A stretch of DNA of 64,000 bases. Source: Calliopum simillimum (Eukaryota; Arthropoda; Insecta; Diptera; Lauxaniidae). Each line of letters starts with the position of its first letter. The first letter of the stretch is position 1. The notes under the pieces are model-generated. The model did no database searches. It was not told where the DNA came from and worked only from the letters and a program-made list of their open reading frames with translations. The translations under genes were made by a program, and so were the position numbers. Where the stretch lies: positions 113,359,124-113,423,123 of the forward strand of contig OX638371.1 of NCBI GenBank assembly GCA_951812925.1, in the 5' to 3' direction. Below are positions 33,783-45,412 of the stretch, piece after piece.

Positions 33783-34311
33783 TATACCATACACCCCTAG
33801 GTATGTTCACTTTACCCATCCGTTTTCAACGAAGAGAAGTAGGCGTGGCAGGTACAGAAAAGATATATATTCTTGATCAGCGTCATCTCCAGAGTCAATA
33901 TAGCCATGTCCGTCTGTCTGCCTGGGTGTGTGTCTGTGTTTGGAAATACATTTTTCGGGAAAACTGAACAAGATAATTCAATGAAATTTAGAAAACTGCT
34001 GCCGTTGTCAAAGTTAGCTCGACATATTGAAAATGAAATCGGTCAACGAACACGCGTACCGCCCATACAAAAAATGTTTATTCAAATCGCAACTTTAGGA
34101 GTATTGTTCACGAAAATGTAACCATAAATACCATAAATACTAAGGACGGTAAGCGCAAGCTCTGAGCAAGAACTAAGCGAACTCGGACAATAGGTGGTGC
34201 AAAATCTGAACAAAAACTAGTTGAATTCGACCAAGAGGGCGTGGCATCTCCCTTGCAATCCATTTAATTTTTGCCCAGGCCACAAGTAACACCCTTACTA
34301 GTTTTTTATTT
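33783..34311 (+). repeat. GGCGTGGCA dispersed repeat, copy 1
   Basis: It starts TACACCCCTAGGTATGTTCA and ends CAGGCCACAAGTAACACCCT followed by TACTAGTT. Shared internal words are GATCAGCGTCATCTCC, CCATGTCCGTCTGTCTG, GATAATTCAATGAAATTT, GAAATCGGTCAACGAACAC and GAGGGCGTGGCA. A longer copy is at 61362-62128 and an inverted fragment at 49382-49592. Reading frames across it are not real genes. Confidence 0.75.
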
Positions 34312-34328
34312 TATTCTACAACAGTTTC

Positions 34329-34690
34329 AGTTTATGGTCGATAGTCCACAAGACAGACCGTAGACCAAAAATTATGAATCATATACCATAAAGGACAAAA
34401 CAAAGGCTGTAAAGGACAGACCATAGACCAAAAAGGAAGGACCACAGACCATATGTTATGGACCAAAGGCCTTGAAAGACACATCATAGATCATAAATTA
34501 TGGAACATAGACCATAAAGGATAGATCATAGACCATAGACTATAAAGGACAGATCATAAGCAGACCATAAAGGAAATATCAAAGACCATTTATTATGGAC
34601 CATAGACTATAAAGGACAGATCATAGACGATAGATAATGGACCAAAGACCATAAAGGGATAGATTATAAACCATATATTGTGAACTATTT
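34329..34690. repeat. Minisatellite of AGACCATAAAGGACA units
   Basis: Irregular tandem repetition of GACCATAGACC, ATAAAGGACAGATCATAGAC and TTATGGACC over 360 bp, with unit length about 25-50 nt. Confidence 0.8.
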
Positions 34691-34834
34691 CTGTTAAAAT
34701 GATTCCTATTCCTATCCCGGATTTCGCCATTAAGAAATTCAGAATTTTTTAAAGCAAAACTAAGTTACAAAACATATGACAAAATTATTCTTAAAAAAAT
34801 ATCATGCAACAAAAAATTAAAGAAATTAAATGAC

Positions 34835-34905
34835 TTGAATGAGAATTGAACCCATGATCTAATTCTCATAAGAAAGCAACCATACCACTAAAATACTAGA
34901 AATAC
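34835..34905 (-). repeat. tRNA-like (SINE-head) sequence
   Basis: On the minus strand an A-box-like TAGTGGTATGG is followed about 45 nt later by the B box GGGTTCAATTCTC. No acceptor stem pairs convincingly, so this is a tRNA-derived sequence rather than a working tRNA gene. Confidence 0.55.
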
Positions 34906-35029
34906 CTAAACACAGGATTTTGAGTTTAAAGTAAAATTACAATATTTGAAGTAAACTATATATCACATTTTTTCGAACAAAAAAAATTTTGAAATGAATA
35001 TTTTATTTTTTTTGTATGTATGTATGTAT

Positions 35030-35279
35030 GTACACACAAAAAAAATGTAGAAAGTGCGCCAAAGAGATTTTCATTTAAATCAAAAACAAAAGTTTTTAAA
35101 TCAAAAACCCAAAAATGTTTCCGTATATAAAACTGTAGAGCGAATGCTTTTTTATTAAATTTATGAAATTTTCTTTTAACTCAAAAATATTTAATATTTG
35201 ATTTAAAAACAGTCAGGTTTGATTTTAAAACATGACTGTTCCCACTTAATTTTAGAACCAATTAATTTCTTCTGTGTAG
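35030..35279. repeat. Inverted-repeat stretch with ACACA(A/G)AA ends
   Basis: ACACACAAAAAAAATGTAG at the left faces TTAATTTCTTCTGTGTAGC at the right, and TTTTAAATCAAA words pair inside. It may be a minor relative of the ACACGG-terminus elements at 36782, 46219 and 52873. Confidence 0.35.
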
Positions 35280-36781
35280 CCAGACAGGCACGGTTTACAT
35301 TATTAGCTACCAACAATGAAAATACATTGATGGTTGGAGCTTACTGTTCAGTGTTTTTGAGTAAAACAACAATAAAAACACAAAAAACAAGGCAAAAATA
35401 CACATAAATAAAAAAGCAAAAAAATGTATCGGAAGGCTGGTTTGCGTTACTAGTTTCGGGACCCACCACAGGTCAAAATTGACTATAATAAGTCAATTCC
35501 TCATCAGACGCTTTGCCGACATCTTTTAGAATTCTGCAAGCATACTTTATTTAACTTTTAGCATAGATTAGACGAGAATCACAGCTACAAGAAAAACACA
35601 GCGCATGCAAAAATTCAAATTTCTTTGTTTTTCCCTCTATATGCATTGCCAAGCCGTTGTGAGTCATTGATATTATACTATTTTTGCATAGCGCTTCGTT
35701 TGCAAGGTTTTTTGCCGAGACAAAACGAAGTAGCAAGCGCATTCGTATGTGTATCAGTTGGCTCTCTGAGATTTTCTAAATTTTTTGGTTTTTGTTTCGC
35801 TTGATCAAATATTTAAATTGGATATTTTGAGGCACGGATTTACGAAATTGGCACGAAATTATAAAACACTACGGGAAAGACACTACAAATAATAAACTAT
35901 GATAATTTTGCTATTATACACTGAAAACTAATTTGTTTATTATCCCCCAATCAATGTCTGACGTGTGTTTGTGTGTGTGTGTTCTTATTACTAACAACCA
36001 GCGTAGATATTGATCTTGATTTGTTCAAGTTGGCAACTATGCGGTCGGTCTGGCCTGGCAAGGATCAAACACACACCAACCTTAAATGCATTCGATGCCA
36101 ACATGTTGACAAAGTAAACATTACACTTAGGTGCAATGGGTAAACATAATTATGAAAGGTAGAGACAGAAAATCAACAAAGACAAAAGAAGGGTTCAAAT
36201 TTTGTGCAAGGCGGCGGCACATGAACTTACCATGAAGGGAACAACATCGTGAAAAATATGAGATACAGAAGTTTCATTATTTAACTTATAGTGCGAGTAA
36301 AACAAGTAAATGTCATGAAGCAAAAAATAAAAATCAAAAAAAAAAAAAAAAGATGAAAGAACGTAAGAAAATCTAACAAGCAGACTGGATTTCCGTACCC
36401 TAGGGAGAAAGTCAGTCAGTCAGCAGCACGTTTTCCCAAGGAAATAACGACAACTCGTAATGTACATACGTTCTGTTTTTGCCATTTTTTCGGTTACTGC
36501 TGCTGCTCTCTTGCCTCTTATCAATGATAAAAATCTGGAACGTGATTTTTCTAACGACTAACGGACGAGTAGAAGAGATAACTTTTTATTGCATGGTGAA
36601 AAATTAAGGATGAACTGTGCAGTTGCAATACGAAAAATCGATGAAACAGATGAAATGATAAAAAGGATGAAAAATATCTTTTTTTTTGTATTTTAAACCA
36701 TTTACGTGCCATTTTACTCAATCACCTTTTATAATTTTTCAGGTAAAACCATCCCATTCATTTAGAACTTTTGTGTTGTTC
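35280..36781. other. Spacer of ordinary complexity
   Basis: No coding sequence is recognised. The 35520-36130 part is less AT-rich and largely free of visible repeats. A GT run lies near 35966, and GTCAGTCAGTCAGCAGCAC near 36410. It could be Nrt regulatory DNA, but nothing in the sequence proves it. Confidence 0.3.
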
Positions 36782-36946
36782 ACACGGAGAAAAATCCGTG
36801 TCATAGTTTTTACTCCACGCGGGTAGTAAAAAAATTAAAGTAATTAACACTAAATTTCAAACATCAATTACCTTACGTATGGACTATTTGAAGGTGAAGT
36901 AAAGTAATTTTTGCAAATAAAATATAGTTATATAATAAAGTAATAA

Positions 36947-38701
36947 CACTAGTTTACAAATGATTAAAATTTTTTTTCCCAGCGAATGCCGTTACTCATT
37001 TTATATGGAAAATGGGCTGCTGATTCCGAAAATCGCATTTTTTTTTTTTATTTCGTGTCGTTTTCGAGATATCGGTCATTTTCGGTTTTTGGACCAAAAA
37101 AAAAAAGATAGTTCCACTTAAATACAAATATCTCAAGAACCAATGTTTGTATTCAAACAAATAATATGTCATATTAAAGGTAATTAAATTACCTACAAAT
37201 GATACTCACGCCACTTTTTGGCTCGTTTGTTAGTTTCGATGAAATAAATTGATTTCTGAAAAAAAGAGAATATTTTTCCGAAAAAATTACAAAAATGTCT
37301 AAATCAACTGGAGATTTTTACAAGAAAAAAAAATTTTAAAAATCATTTTGTATTTTTATATCATAGTCTATAAATTTGTTAGGCAAATAAAGTACTATTT
37401 AAGAAAATCGTTGGAAAAATGCAAAAGTTGTATACAATTCATTGATAAGTTACCAAAATGCGTTTTTCCCTATTTTTCCGTTTTTTTGTAATAAACTGTT
37501 CGAAAATTTGAAACTTTTTGTAAAAGAAATTAGAAAATCCAAAAAATTCTTAAAGAAGGCATTAAAAGGAAATACCCGTGCCTCGCCGTTTTTCTCTAGC
37601 ACGTCAGATTTTTTTTTAATCGATTTTTGAAGTTTTTTAATCCACTGTACATGAAAAAACAGAAATAACGCATTCTTGTGTTAAATCGATGAATTTAACT
37701 ATATGATCCTTACATCTGAGGTGTATCATGTCTTCAGCAAACTTATGCAGGATACTACGCGGAATATTTTTGTAGACAATTTTAACCCTCTCAAACCCCC
37801 ACATGTAGGTCAAAATGACCTTCATGTGGGGGTCAAAATGACCCACATGTGAGGGTTTTAGAGGGTTAAAATTGTCTACAAAAATATTCCTCGCAGTATC
37901 CTGCATAAGTTTACTGAACACATAATACACCTCAGATGTAAGGATCATATAGTTAAATTCATCGATTTAACACAAGAATGCGTTATTTCTGTTTTTTCAT
38001 GTACAGTGGATTAAAAAACTTCAAAAATCGATTAAAAAAAAATCTGACGTGCTAGAGAAAAACGGCGAGGCACGGGTATTTCCTTTTAATGCCTTCTTTA
38101 AGAATTTTTTGGATTTTCTAATTTCTTTTACAAAAAGTTTCAAATTTTCGAACAGTTTATTACAAAAAAACGGAAAAATAGGGAAAAACGCATTTTGGTA
38201 ACTTATAAATGAATTGTATACAACTTTTGCATTTTTCCATCGATTTTCTTAAATGATATCTTATTTTCTTCACAAATGTATAGTCTATGATACAAAAAAA
38301 AAAAAATATTATAAAAAAGTTATGTCTTCTTGTATAAATTTGAAGTTGAATTTGATTTTTTCTTAATTTTTTAAAAAAAAAAAAATTTTTTTTTTTTTAG
38401 AAATCAATTTATTTCACCGAAACTAACGAACCAACCAAAAAGTGAAGTGGATATCATTTGTAGGTAATTAAGTTACCTTTAATATGACATATTATTTATT
38501 TAAATAAAAACATTGGTATTTGAGATATTTGTATTTTAATGGAACTATCTTTTTTTTTTGGTCCAAAAACCGAAAATGACCGATATCTCGAAAACGACAC
38601 GAAATAAAAAAAAAAAAAAATGCGATTTTCGGAATCAGCAGCCCATTTTCCATATAAAATGAGTAACGGCATTCGCTGGGAATTTTGGCTGTAAACTAGT
38701 G
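36947..38701. mobile_element. 1.75-kb palindromic foldback with CACTAGTTTAC ends
   Basis: Two arms of about 870 nt meet at a short centre near 37826 (GTCAAAATGACC motifs). The outer ends CACTAGTTTAC and GTAAACTAGTG flank CATTTTATATGGAAAATGGG, GATATCGGTCATTTTCGG and other words mirrored on the far side. The 160 nt next to the centre differ at only a few positions, so the arms are young or kept alike. Any reading frames are by-products. It lies inside element A. Confidence 0.9.
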
Positions 38702-38955
38702 TAATTATTCCAAATTGTATAATTGTGGAGTAAATTTCATTTGTGGAGTACTTTCATCCATATGTATATAACCATTTTTTATTTATAATTCTAGTAAGGA
38801 TTGTTTTATTTTTTCCACTTACTCGCTCAAGGAGAAACATAAGTGTCACAATTTTTACTCTTTCTATAACCATTTTGACTTTATAATTCTAGTAAAAATA
38901 TTTATGTTTGGACAGACATTTGCTTAATATACAAATTTTATACTTTTTTGCCATA

Positions 38956-39058
38956 TAGATCAGTGGTGTAGAGGTCTAACAAGTTTGTTATTGTACGTAA
39001 AAATAATATTTTCTATAAATCATGCGGACGGAACCCGGTTCGGATCCTAGTGCGGCCA
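38956..39058 (+). repeat. tRNA-like module of element A
   Basis: TAGATCAGTGGTGTAGAGG (A-box region) and GAACCCGGTTCGGATCCTAG (B-box region, B box at 39037-39047) lie about 75 nt apart. The spacing is longer than in a normal tRNA, and no cloverleaf is convincing. Confidence 0.6.
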
Positions 39059-39245
39059 GTTAGTTTTTCTTTTGTTTTGTTTTGTAGTTTGAACTTAACA
39101 GTAAGGTAAAATTTAGTTTTTTGGGGAGTTATCACTATTCTGACTTGAAATTCTAGTAAACTTTTCTAGAAAAAAAAAAAAAAAAAAATAGTACGAACAA
39201 TTTTCTTTTTTCCGTGTTTATCGATTGGGACTTTTTTACGATAAT

Positions 39246-39800
39246 AACACTAGTTTACAAAGTTGGGTATCATCTCAGGAGCTGGTTTATCCTAGACTTT
39301 TTGTAAATATTTTTGGACGTGAATTCCAAGCATGTCAGGCATATTTTTTGTTTCCAAGTATCGTTTTCGAGACATCCTCAAAAAACATGTTGCCATTTCT
39401 TTAATTTGGTTCAACGGTTTGTTGAAAAACATATGTGCACAATTTCACAGAAACTTTAATTTCCCTATTTTTATTCCTAAACTTTTGAATATCTTCAAAA
39501 TTTTTCGGTAAATTCAAGTTTTCGTAAAAGATTGATCTTTCATGCTAGTTAATTTTTTTTTTAGGAAATTTTGTGACTTAAAAAAGATAAAAAAACACAA
39601 AATTTCTTTCCAAACGATATCGCAATTTCTGGCCAATGAGAAAATGATCCCAACAGCCACTAGGATCACCACCCATTTTCAGTTTTTGTCTAGATTTTTT
39701 TTGTAATAATCCTGTCCTTCAAGAACACTGTGCGGAGTAGATTTTTGTATGAGATCCAGTAATTTTTGTCATTATTTTCAAAATGAAATTAGAAGAAATC
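39246..39800. repeat. ACTAGTTTACA-started repeat, copy 1
   Basis: It starts AACACTAGTTTACAAAG and AGTTGGGT and later holds GATCACCACCCATTTTCAG, TTTTTGTC and TAATAATCCTGTCCTTCAAG. These blocks recur in the same order at 41728-41960. The termini link it to the foldbacks at 17057 and 36947. Confidence 0.55.
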
Positions 39801-41147
39801 TTCGAATAGCAATTTATTGCTTGACTTAAAATATTTTTTTTTTCTTTTTGTTCTAAACGAAATAGGTCAGGTTTCTGTGGCATGTACTTAAAATATTATC
39901 TATTTGTATGTACCCAAAAACTGACTGACTTAAAAAAAGGCGTTTTACAATTTATAGCGTTGTCAGAATCTAACCCAAGGCAATAACTACATATACTTTA
40001 TATCACATCACCAAAAGCAGCTGCTTTTTTTTTCTTTTTGACAGCTCTTCTAACTTCCTGTGCTGCATAGCTGCACAATTGCTTACCACATATAGGTACC
40101 TATCTACAGACATTAAGAAAAGGGTGCCCGAAGAAAATGATATTTGCATTCAAATCTAATAATTTGTAGCTCTAGTTTTAGTCTGTTTTCCATTGTTTAT
40201 ACATCAAGACAAGCAAATGTGTGAGAAAAATGTATTTTGTTATGAACGTTGGACGGACGGCTCTATGTTACCTAACAAAATGCAATGCGTTTTTATTTTA
40301 AAAATTTTAACACCACAACAAACCAAATCAAAACTTGGCGCACACCAAGTATTCAAAACAATTCATTCATCCATCCATTCATTTACGCAAAATAAACAAA
40401 AAAAACATTGCACTCGTTGAGATTTTAGGAGATAAAAGAAAGAAAACATACAAAATCAGTTTTAAAAAGTTCAGAAAATATCATCCCAAACAAATAGACG
40501 CACGCACGCTCCATTTTTTAGATTTTTAACAATGAATAGAAAATAGAAATGCAATATCTCGAAAGTACTTCAGTTCTGTTTACCAAACGATATTTCAACA
40601 CTTTACGCAACTATGCAGTTACAAAAAAAGAAGTAAAGGGAAATATTTAGTGCAACAACTATCGCGTACTGCCAAGATTTACGAGCATTATAAATTAGCA
40701 GCAGCATCAACACTTAAGTGCGAGTGCAACGCAAGGTCTGGGTCAAATGTTTCATTTCATTCGATTTCCGCTATATTTTTGTTTTTGGTTCGATATTTCT
40801 TAAGTAGCATTTTTGGTGTTGCGCTTAAAAAAATTAAAGTCTTCATCTATTGTTTACTTAAATGTTGCGTATGATGTGTTTTGGGGATGACACTGACAAA
40901 TGACATGCAGCCCCCTGTGGTAATATAAATATTATCATGTTGTTTTGTCTTGTGTCTGATTTATTTCATTTATATGTTATCTAAGGAAACATAATTTGTT
41001 TCGTAACACCGCCGCACAGAGAGCATCCGAATTACAATGGAAACTTTTTTTAAAAAAGTTGGTTTGAATATTGTTTTATTGTTTTAAATTTAAGTATACG
41101 TAGGTATTAAATTAAAAATCAATAAAAGTAATGAAATATTATATTTA
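39801..41147. other. Spacer, no gene recognised
   Basis: AT-rich, with no coding sequence or recognised element. ATTCATCCATCCATTC lies at 40365-40380. Confidence 0.35.
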
Positions 41148-41362
41148 CTAGAATCGCCCAATGGTCAAAATTTTACCAAAAATGTTGGTACTATTTGGAC
41201 AGTTTAAGTACTTTTTTTGCTATTTGGTACAAAATAGAAAAGCGCATTTATTATTCCTGGTGCAATGACAAATGTGAAACGAAAAGAAAACCAAAAACAT
41301 GAAGTCAGTGCCAGTCAGCTTTTTGTCTTTCTCTTTGTGCTCTATCCTCTTTTCAGCTCTGT
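41148..41362 (-). repeat. GAGCTGAAAA...GGCGATTCTAG repeat, copy 2 (inverted)
   Basis: On the minus strand it runs from CAGAGCTGAAAAGAGG through AGCACAAAGAGAAAG, GACTTCATG, TTTTGTACCAAATAGC to GGGCGATTCTAG, the same order as copies 28452-28660 and 62782-63150. Confidence 0.7.
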
Positions 41363-41727
41363 ATTTTGGCGTTGTTAATATTGAAAAATTTGCATTTAAT
41401 TTTACCTGGCTTAATGGTAAAATATTAAAATAATTTTAACTTTTACGTTTCTAATAGTGTATAATTTAAAGCCGTGCTCCATTTCTAACAAAGTAAAAAA
41501 GGTAGGACAAATTTTTGTCTTGCGAATTAATATATACATAGATGTTTTTAAAAAATATAACAGCTCAAAAACAATCGAAAATGTTCCGAACTTAAAAATT
41601 TTTTTAAAAAATGTGCTTCGAATATCTCGAAAAAGTTGGGATGTATAAAAAAAAACACATTGAAAAAGTCGACATAAAATAGACATTTCGGATATGCTGA
41701 ATTTTTTCACGAATCTTCCGTATGATA

Positions 41728-41960
41728 ATACTAGTTTACATCAATCAAAAAAGAGTTGGGTTTCTTATTAACTTTTTTCTTTTTTTGCAGTAGATTCAAA
41801 ACAAACAAAAAATAAAGCAAAATGATCACAAAAGTCTCTAGAATCACCGCCCATTTTCAGTTTTTGTCGTGTTTTTTTTTTTTTTTTTTAATAATCCTGT
41901 TCTTCAAGAACTTTGTGTCCGTTTTGCGATTTGCATTTTTCCAATTTTTACAACAATTCA
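41728..41960. repeat. ACTAGTTTACA-started repeat, copy 2
   Basis: It begins GATAATACTAGTTTACATC and AGTTGGGT and contains AATCACCGCCCATTTTCAG and TAATAATCCTGTTCTTCAAG, matching 39246-39800. Confidence 0.55.
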
Positions 41961-41993
41961 TGTAATTTCCAATAACTTCTCAATATAGGCAAG

Positions 41994-42033
41994 GCTCCTA
42001 TGCTCCTCCTAGGAGTTAAAGCAGAATACATAC
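41994..42033 (+). mobile_element. Solo 3' end of the RTE-type retrotransposon
   Basis: CTATGCTCCTCCTAGGAG, TTAAAGCAGAATACATACA is the terminal coding end and 3' tail of the element at 5988-6359. Only about 40 bp remain; CAAG on both sides is a weak candidate duplication. Confidence 0.65.
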
Positions 42034-42192
42034 AAGTTAGTTTTTACTGTGTCCATTTCAAAAAGTTTAACCCAATGCAAATATCAGATCACTCTTTTTT
42101 TCGAAATCCAGTTTATCAGCCATGTTCTGAAATCTCAGGTATTCCAGTTTCCAATAACACGAAATTTTGAATGAGATCTCTTTAACTTTTTT

Positions 42193-42474
42193 TGATCCAA
42201 GTTATCTTTGCTTTAAAGTGCAGTAGTGTAGTGCACCTTTTAACTTTTCCAATTGTATCATAATTTTCCGAGATATCTTCCATTGAAATAAATGTATCGC
42301 AATTAAATTGAATTTGTATGGAATTGAGATACCCTACCTCGGAAAGTAATGATCCAATTTGAAAAGTTAAAAGGCAAGGTTTAATGAGGAAAATCATAGC
42401 CATCCGCTGAACTAAAATGAAAAAATGTTTGAAAATAGGGTTTTTAAACTTTAAACCAAGGATTATTCGGATCA
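42193..42474. mobile_element. Foldback with TGATCCAAG...CGGATCA ends
   Basis: Inner arms CCTTTTAACTTTTCCAATTG and TTTGAAAAGTTAAAAGG pair strongly, as do TTTTCCGAGAT and ACCTCGGAAAG. The outer arms TGATCCAAGTTATC and GGATTATTCGGATCA are weaker. Confidence 0.6.
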
Positions 42475-44070
42475 TTGCCAGATTCGGAATCAGCTAAAGT
42501 AAAAAAAACAACACCTGAGAGAAAACAGTATCTACTTTACGTTAGTTAACAATTTATGTTTCAGCAACAAAGCTTTGTTTTCACTACCTTAGTTAAACAA
42601 TCTCCAATAGGCTAAACCAAAGCTCAGCGTTCTCACTGTCTCGCTCATTTTATAGCTCCTTGTTGGTTTGGTAAACATACAAAGCATAACATTATTCGTA
42701 TAAATGTTTTATGAGTCAATTTATGAGTCAATCTGTTTGTTTTAATTTTATTTTTTAGTTCCATCTGGGAATTTTTTTTTATTCATGGTTCTTAAAATGG
42801 AATTGTCACGCAGACATTAACTTGGTTCTTTTTTTTTTTTTTTTGGTTTATTTAAAACCAAATAAAACTGCTCAAGCAAATGGAAAAGCACTTTATATGG
42901 CAAACAAAGTAGGTTTACATGTAACCAAGCACAAACTAACGAAATCGGCTGCAGGAATAGGGAAAGAAAGTAGAGATTTTTATTAAGAACCTACCTGTAA
43001 GAAAATCTTTTCAGAAAATATACTAGATACTAAAGGCTAATGAGGGCCACTCTGTATTTCTATAGAGAAATTTTCGGAAAATCCAATATGGTTGCAATCC
43101 TTTACTATTGAGTGAGTCAAATTCAGATAACAAGAGATTTTTTCAAAATATTTTCCTCGAAATAATTAGTAAGTTTGAGTAACACTATTATTATTGAAAA
43201 TAATAAAAATTTGCTTACATTTATTTTGGTGAAAATCACATATTTTTGTAATCCAATGTTTGAGTAGAATTTAAGTTTAACACTTAAAATATAATTTCTA
43301 ATGTTTTTTTTTTTCCTTTTATGTTAAATTCTTATGTTTTTTTCTTATTTCACAGCACAAATCTTATGCTTAATTTGCATCTCTCATATATCTATGTCAT
43401 GTATATCTTAGCGCCACTGTACAGTACACATAAAACTATAAAATTCACTGTTTCGGTTACTTTTTTTGTGTTCGAATGGAGAAAAAACGATATCGCACGT
43501 TTTATCCGGTAATGTGTACACCCGTATACAGCGTTTTTCCAACTGCTCCCTGACTGAAAACCAACAGCATTGCAGGCAGGGCAAAATAACGAACAATGAA
43601 AACTTTGGTACTGCGGCGCAGTGTTTTCGTCGTATTACGCTCTTTCTCTCACTTTCTCTCTCTTTCTACTGCATGAATAGGGGATGGTTGACTGAATCGA
43701 TGGGCAAAACTCTGCCGAGGGTATCCCTTGTTCATCATTTTTCATCAGTACGTGTGCAGAATGCATTCGCAATCGCATTCCCAGAGTTTTTGCTTCAGTT
43801 GATCTCAAAAAAGCAAACGTATGAAACAAATTCCAGGATGCGTTGCCATGCTGGGAGAATTGAAAATCGGGAACAATGCAAAAAAAAAAACGACATAAAA
43901 ATCGAAATACAAAAGCAAAAACGGAGAGACGACTGTTGTACATAATGGCTTGGAATAAAATACAGAAAAGGGCGAAGTCGCAAATGAATACGAACTTACC
44001 CAGCTGAAAATCAAGCATTTGATGACAAATAACGTTCGTCATGGGTATAAGATAAAAGAAAATTTAAGAA
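42475..44070. other. Spacer with an ordinary-complexity patch
   Basis: At 42845-42960 the words CTTTATATGGCAAAC and ACAAACTAACGAAATC recur in diverged form at 56615-56720. The 43440-44000 part is less AT-rich and open for 159 codons on the plus strand, but the opposite strand is equally open and no family is recognised. Confidence 0.35.
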
Positions 44071-44458
44071 TGTTGATAAACAATGTAAGTCTTGGAAATA
44101 TTACGAGCCACGACCAAGACGCTGAGTTATTTTCAAGACCAAAACTACCATGGTATTGGTCACGATAAACATCAGGACCCAGACTGCTTTGCGATCTTGG
44201 TAATGTATAGTTGTCACGCCCTTTTCAAGCATCATCACTCAATTTGAAATTTGGCATATTAAAACCCCAACTGCTTTGGAATATATGGTTTGGAAATTTT
44301 GAATGGTCAACTATCTATGGAAATTTTTTCAACACCAAGACCGAGACCAAGAGTTAGTACCTAGGGCAAAGGCCAATGCTCAATATCAAAAGCAAGACCA
44401 AGACTCGATGTCCAAGACCATGACTGCTATGGTCTTAGTCTTGATTTGCTCATCACTA
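44071..44458. mobile_element. hAT-like MITE with CCAAGA repeats, diverged copy
   Basis: The right end TTTGCTCATCACTA and a decayed left end TGTTGATAAACAATG correspond to the intact copy at 60566-60997. Both share CATCACTCAATTTG and a TTTGGCAT block, and both are rich in CCAAGA/TCTTGG. No duplication is visible here. Confidence 0.65.
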
Positions 44459-44730
44459 TGCAGAAGTAGTGATATATTTTTAAATAAACCATTTCATCCG
44501 TAATTTATTTTTCTTCTATGAACTCGGGAACTATGATTGACTGATTTCGATTATATTTTCACAGTGTGTTCGATCATTAGGTCATTGGCATTTTGAAGAT
44601 TCTGCTTGTATGGCAGGTGCCATGCCTTCTGTTCCGAATCCAGCCACACTGATATCCTACACTGTCTATTAACAGACCAGTGTAAAATTTTGAGTAAGTT
44701 GCGTCGTTAAGTTTGTGTTTGACAGAAGTG

Positions 44731-45412
44731 ATTTATTGAGTTTCGATGTGGTCGTACCAGCATAAGTGTCGCCGAACGTTTAGGTCGCCCAAACGAAGTC
44801 GTCACGCCAAAAATCGTCGATAAAATCAATGGAATGATATTGGACGATCGTAAAATGAAAGTGTGTGAGGTGGCTGAGACCATAGGCACGTCAACTGAGC
44901 GGGTACATCACATTTTACATGAATATTTGGTTATGAAAACGATATCCGCACGATGCGTGCCGCAATTGCTCACACTCGACCATTAGCGCAACCGTGTGAG
45001 TGCTTCAAAGGAGAGTTTGGCGCAAACCGAACGAGTTTTTGCCCCGTTTACCGTAGACGAAACATGAATCCATCACAAGACACTAGGGACCATGAAACAA
45101 TCAAGAGCATGGGTTTCTTCGGAAGAATGTGCACCAAAGAAGGCCTTTGGACAGGTACGATAGATTTGAAGCAGAAACGACCGCAATTAGTGAAGAAAAA
45201 ACTGCTGTTCACCATGGCAAATCCTCATAAATTGGGCCACGAAGTGCAGCATATTTTCCAGATTTAGTCCGCTGCTACTACTTATTTCCTGTTTCCAGAT
45301 CAGAAGAAATTGCTGGGCAGTAAGAGATCATTACTGAAAAAATGATTTTCGAGACCTTTAACCTATGTGCTACTGATGATAACGGTGATGAATTAAAAAA
45401 ACTTGAAGTTTA
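44731..45412 (+). pseudogene. Decayed mariner transposase
   Basis: In-order mariner blocks are visible: RTSISVAERLGRPNEVVTPK, then MILDDRKMKVCEVAETIGTS, TERVHHILHEYL, SARCVPQLLTLD, the catalytic-region ETWIHH, then after a gap DLKQKRPQLVKKKLLF and YFLFPDQKKLLG. There are frameshifts, a stop between LLTLDH and RNRVSAS, and a deletion in the centre, and the third catalytic Asp region is destroyed. It is inactive. Subfamily is not resolved. Confidence 0.85.

Larger units (their letters stand above)
36782..39217. mobile_element. ACACGG-terminus element A with tRNA-like core, split by a foldback
   Basis: The left end is ACACGGAGAAAAA; the right end, inverted, is TTTTTTCCGTGT. Without the nested foldback (36947-38701) it is about 680 bp. 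An internal tRNA-like module at 38956-39058 has an A-box-like TAGATCAGTGG and B box GGTTCGGATCC. The left 95 bp, the TATAACCATTTTGACTTTATA block and the tRNA-like module all match element B (46219-47391, opposite strand). Confidence 0.7.

Noticed and set aside
33873..34121. 82-codon frame with a VCLPGCVSVFGNTFF stretch, also seen at 61312-61578
   Set aside because: It lies in the dispersed GGCGTGGCA repeat; homologous copies have different frames and stops.
34329..34690. Possible CRISPR-like array
   Set aside because: Repeats are irregular without constant spacers, and the genome is an insect's; it is a minisatellite.
39037..39047. Possible functional tRNA gene
   Set aside because: A- and B-box-like words are present here and at 46344, 34841 and 53204, but none has a convincing acceptor stem, anticodon stem and normal spacing together.
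43466..43945. 159-codon plus-strand open frame
   Set aside because: The opposite strand is open over much of the same stretch, there is no recognisable domain, composition is biased by CTCTCT and A-runs, and no flanking exons were seen.
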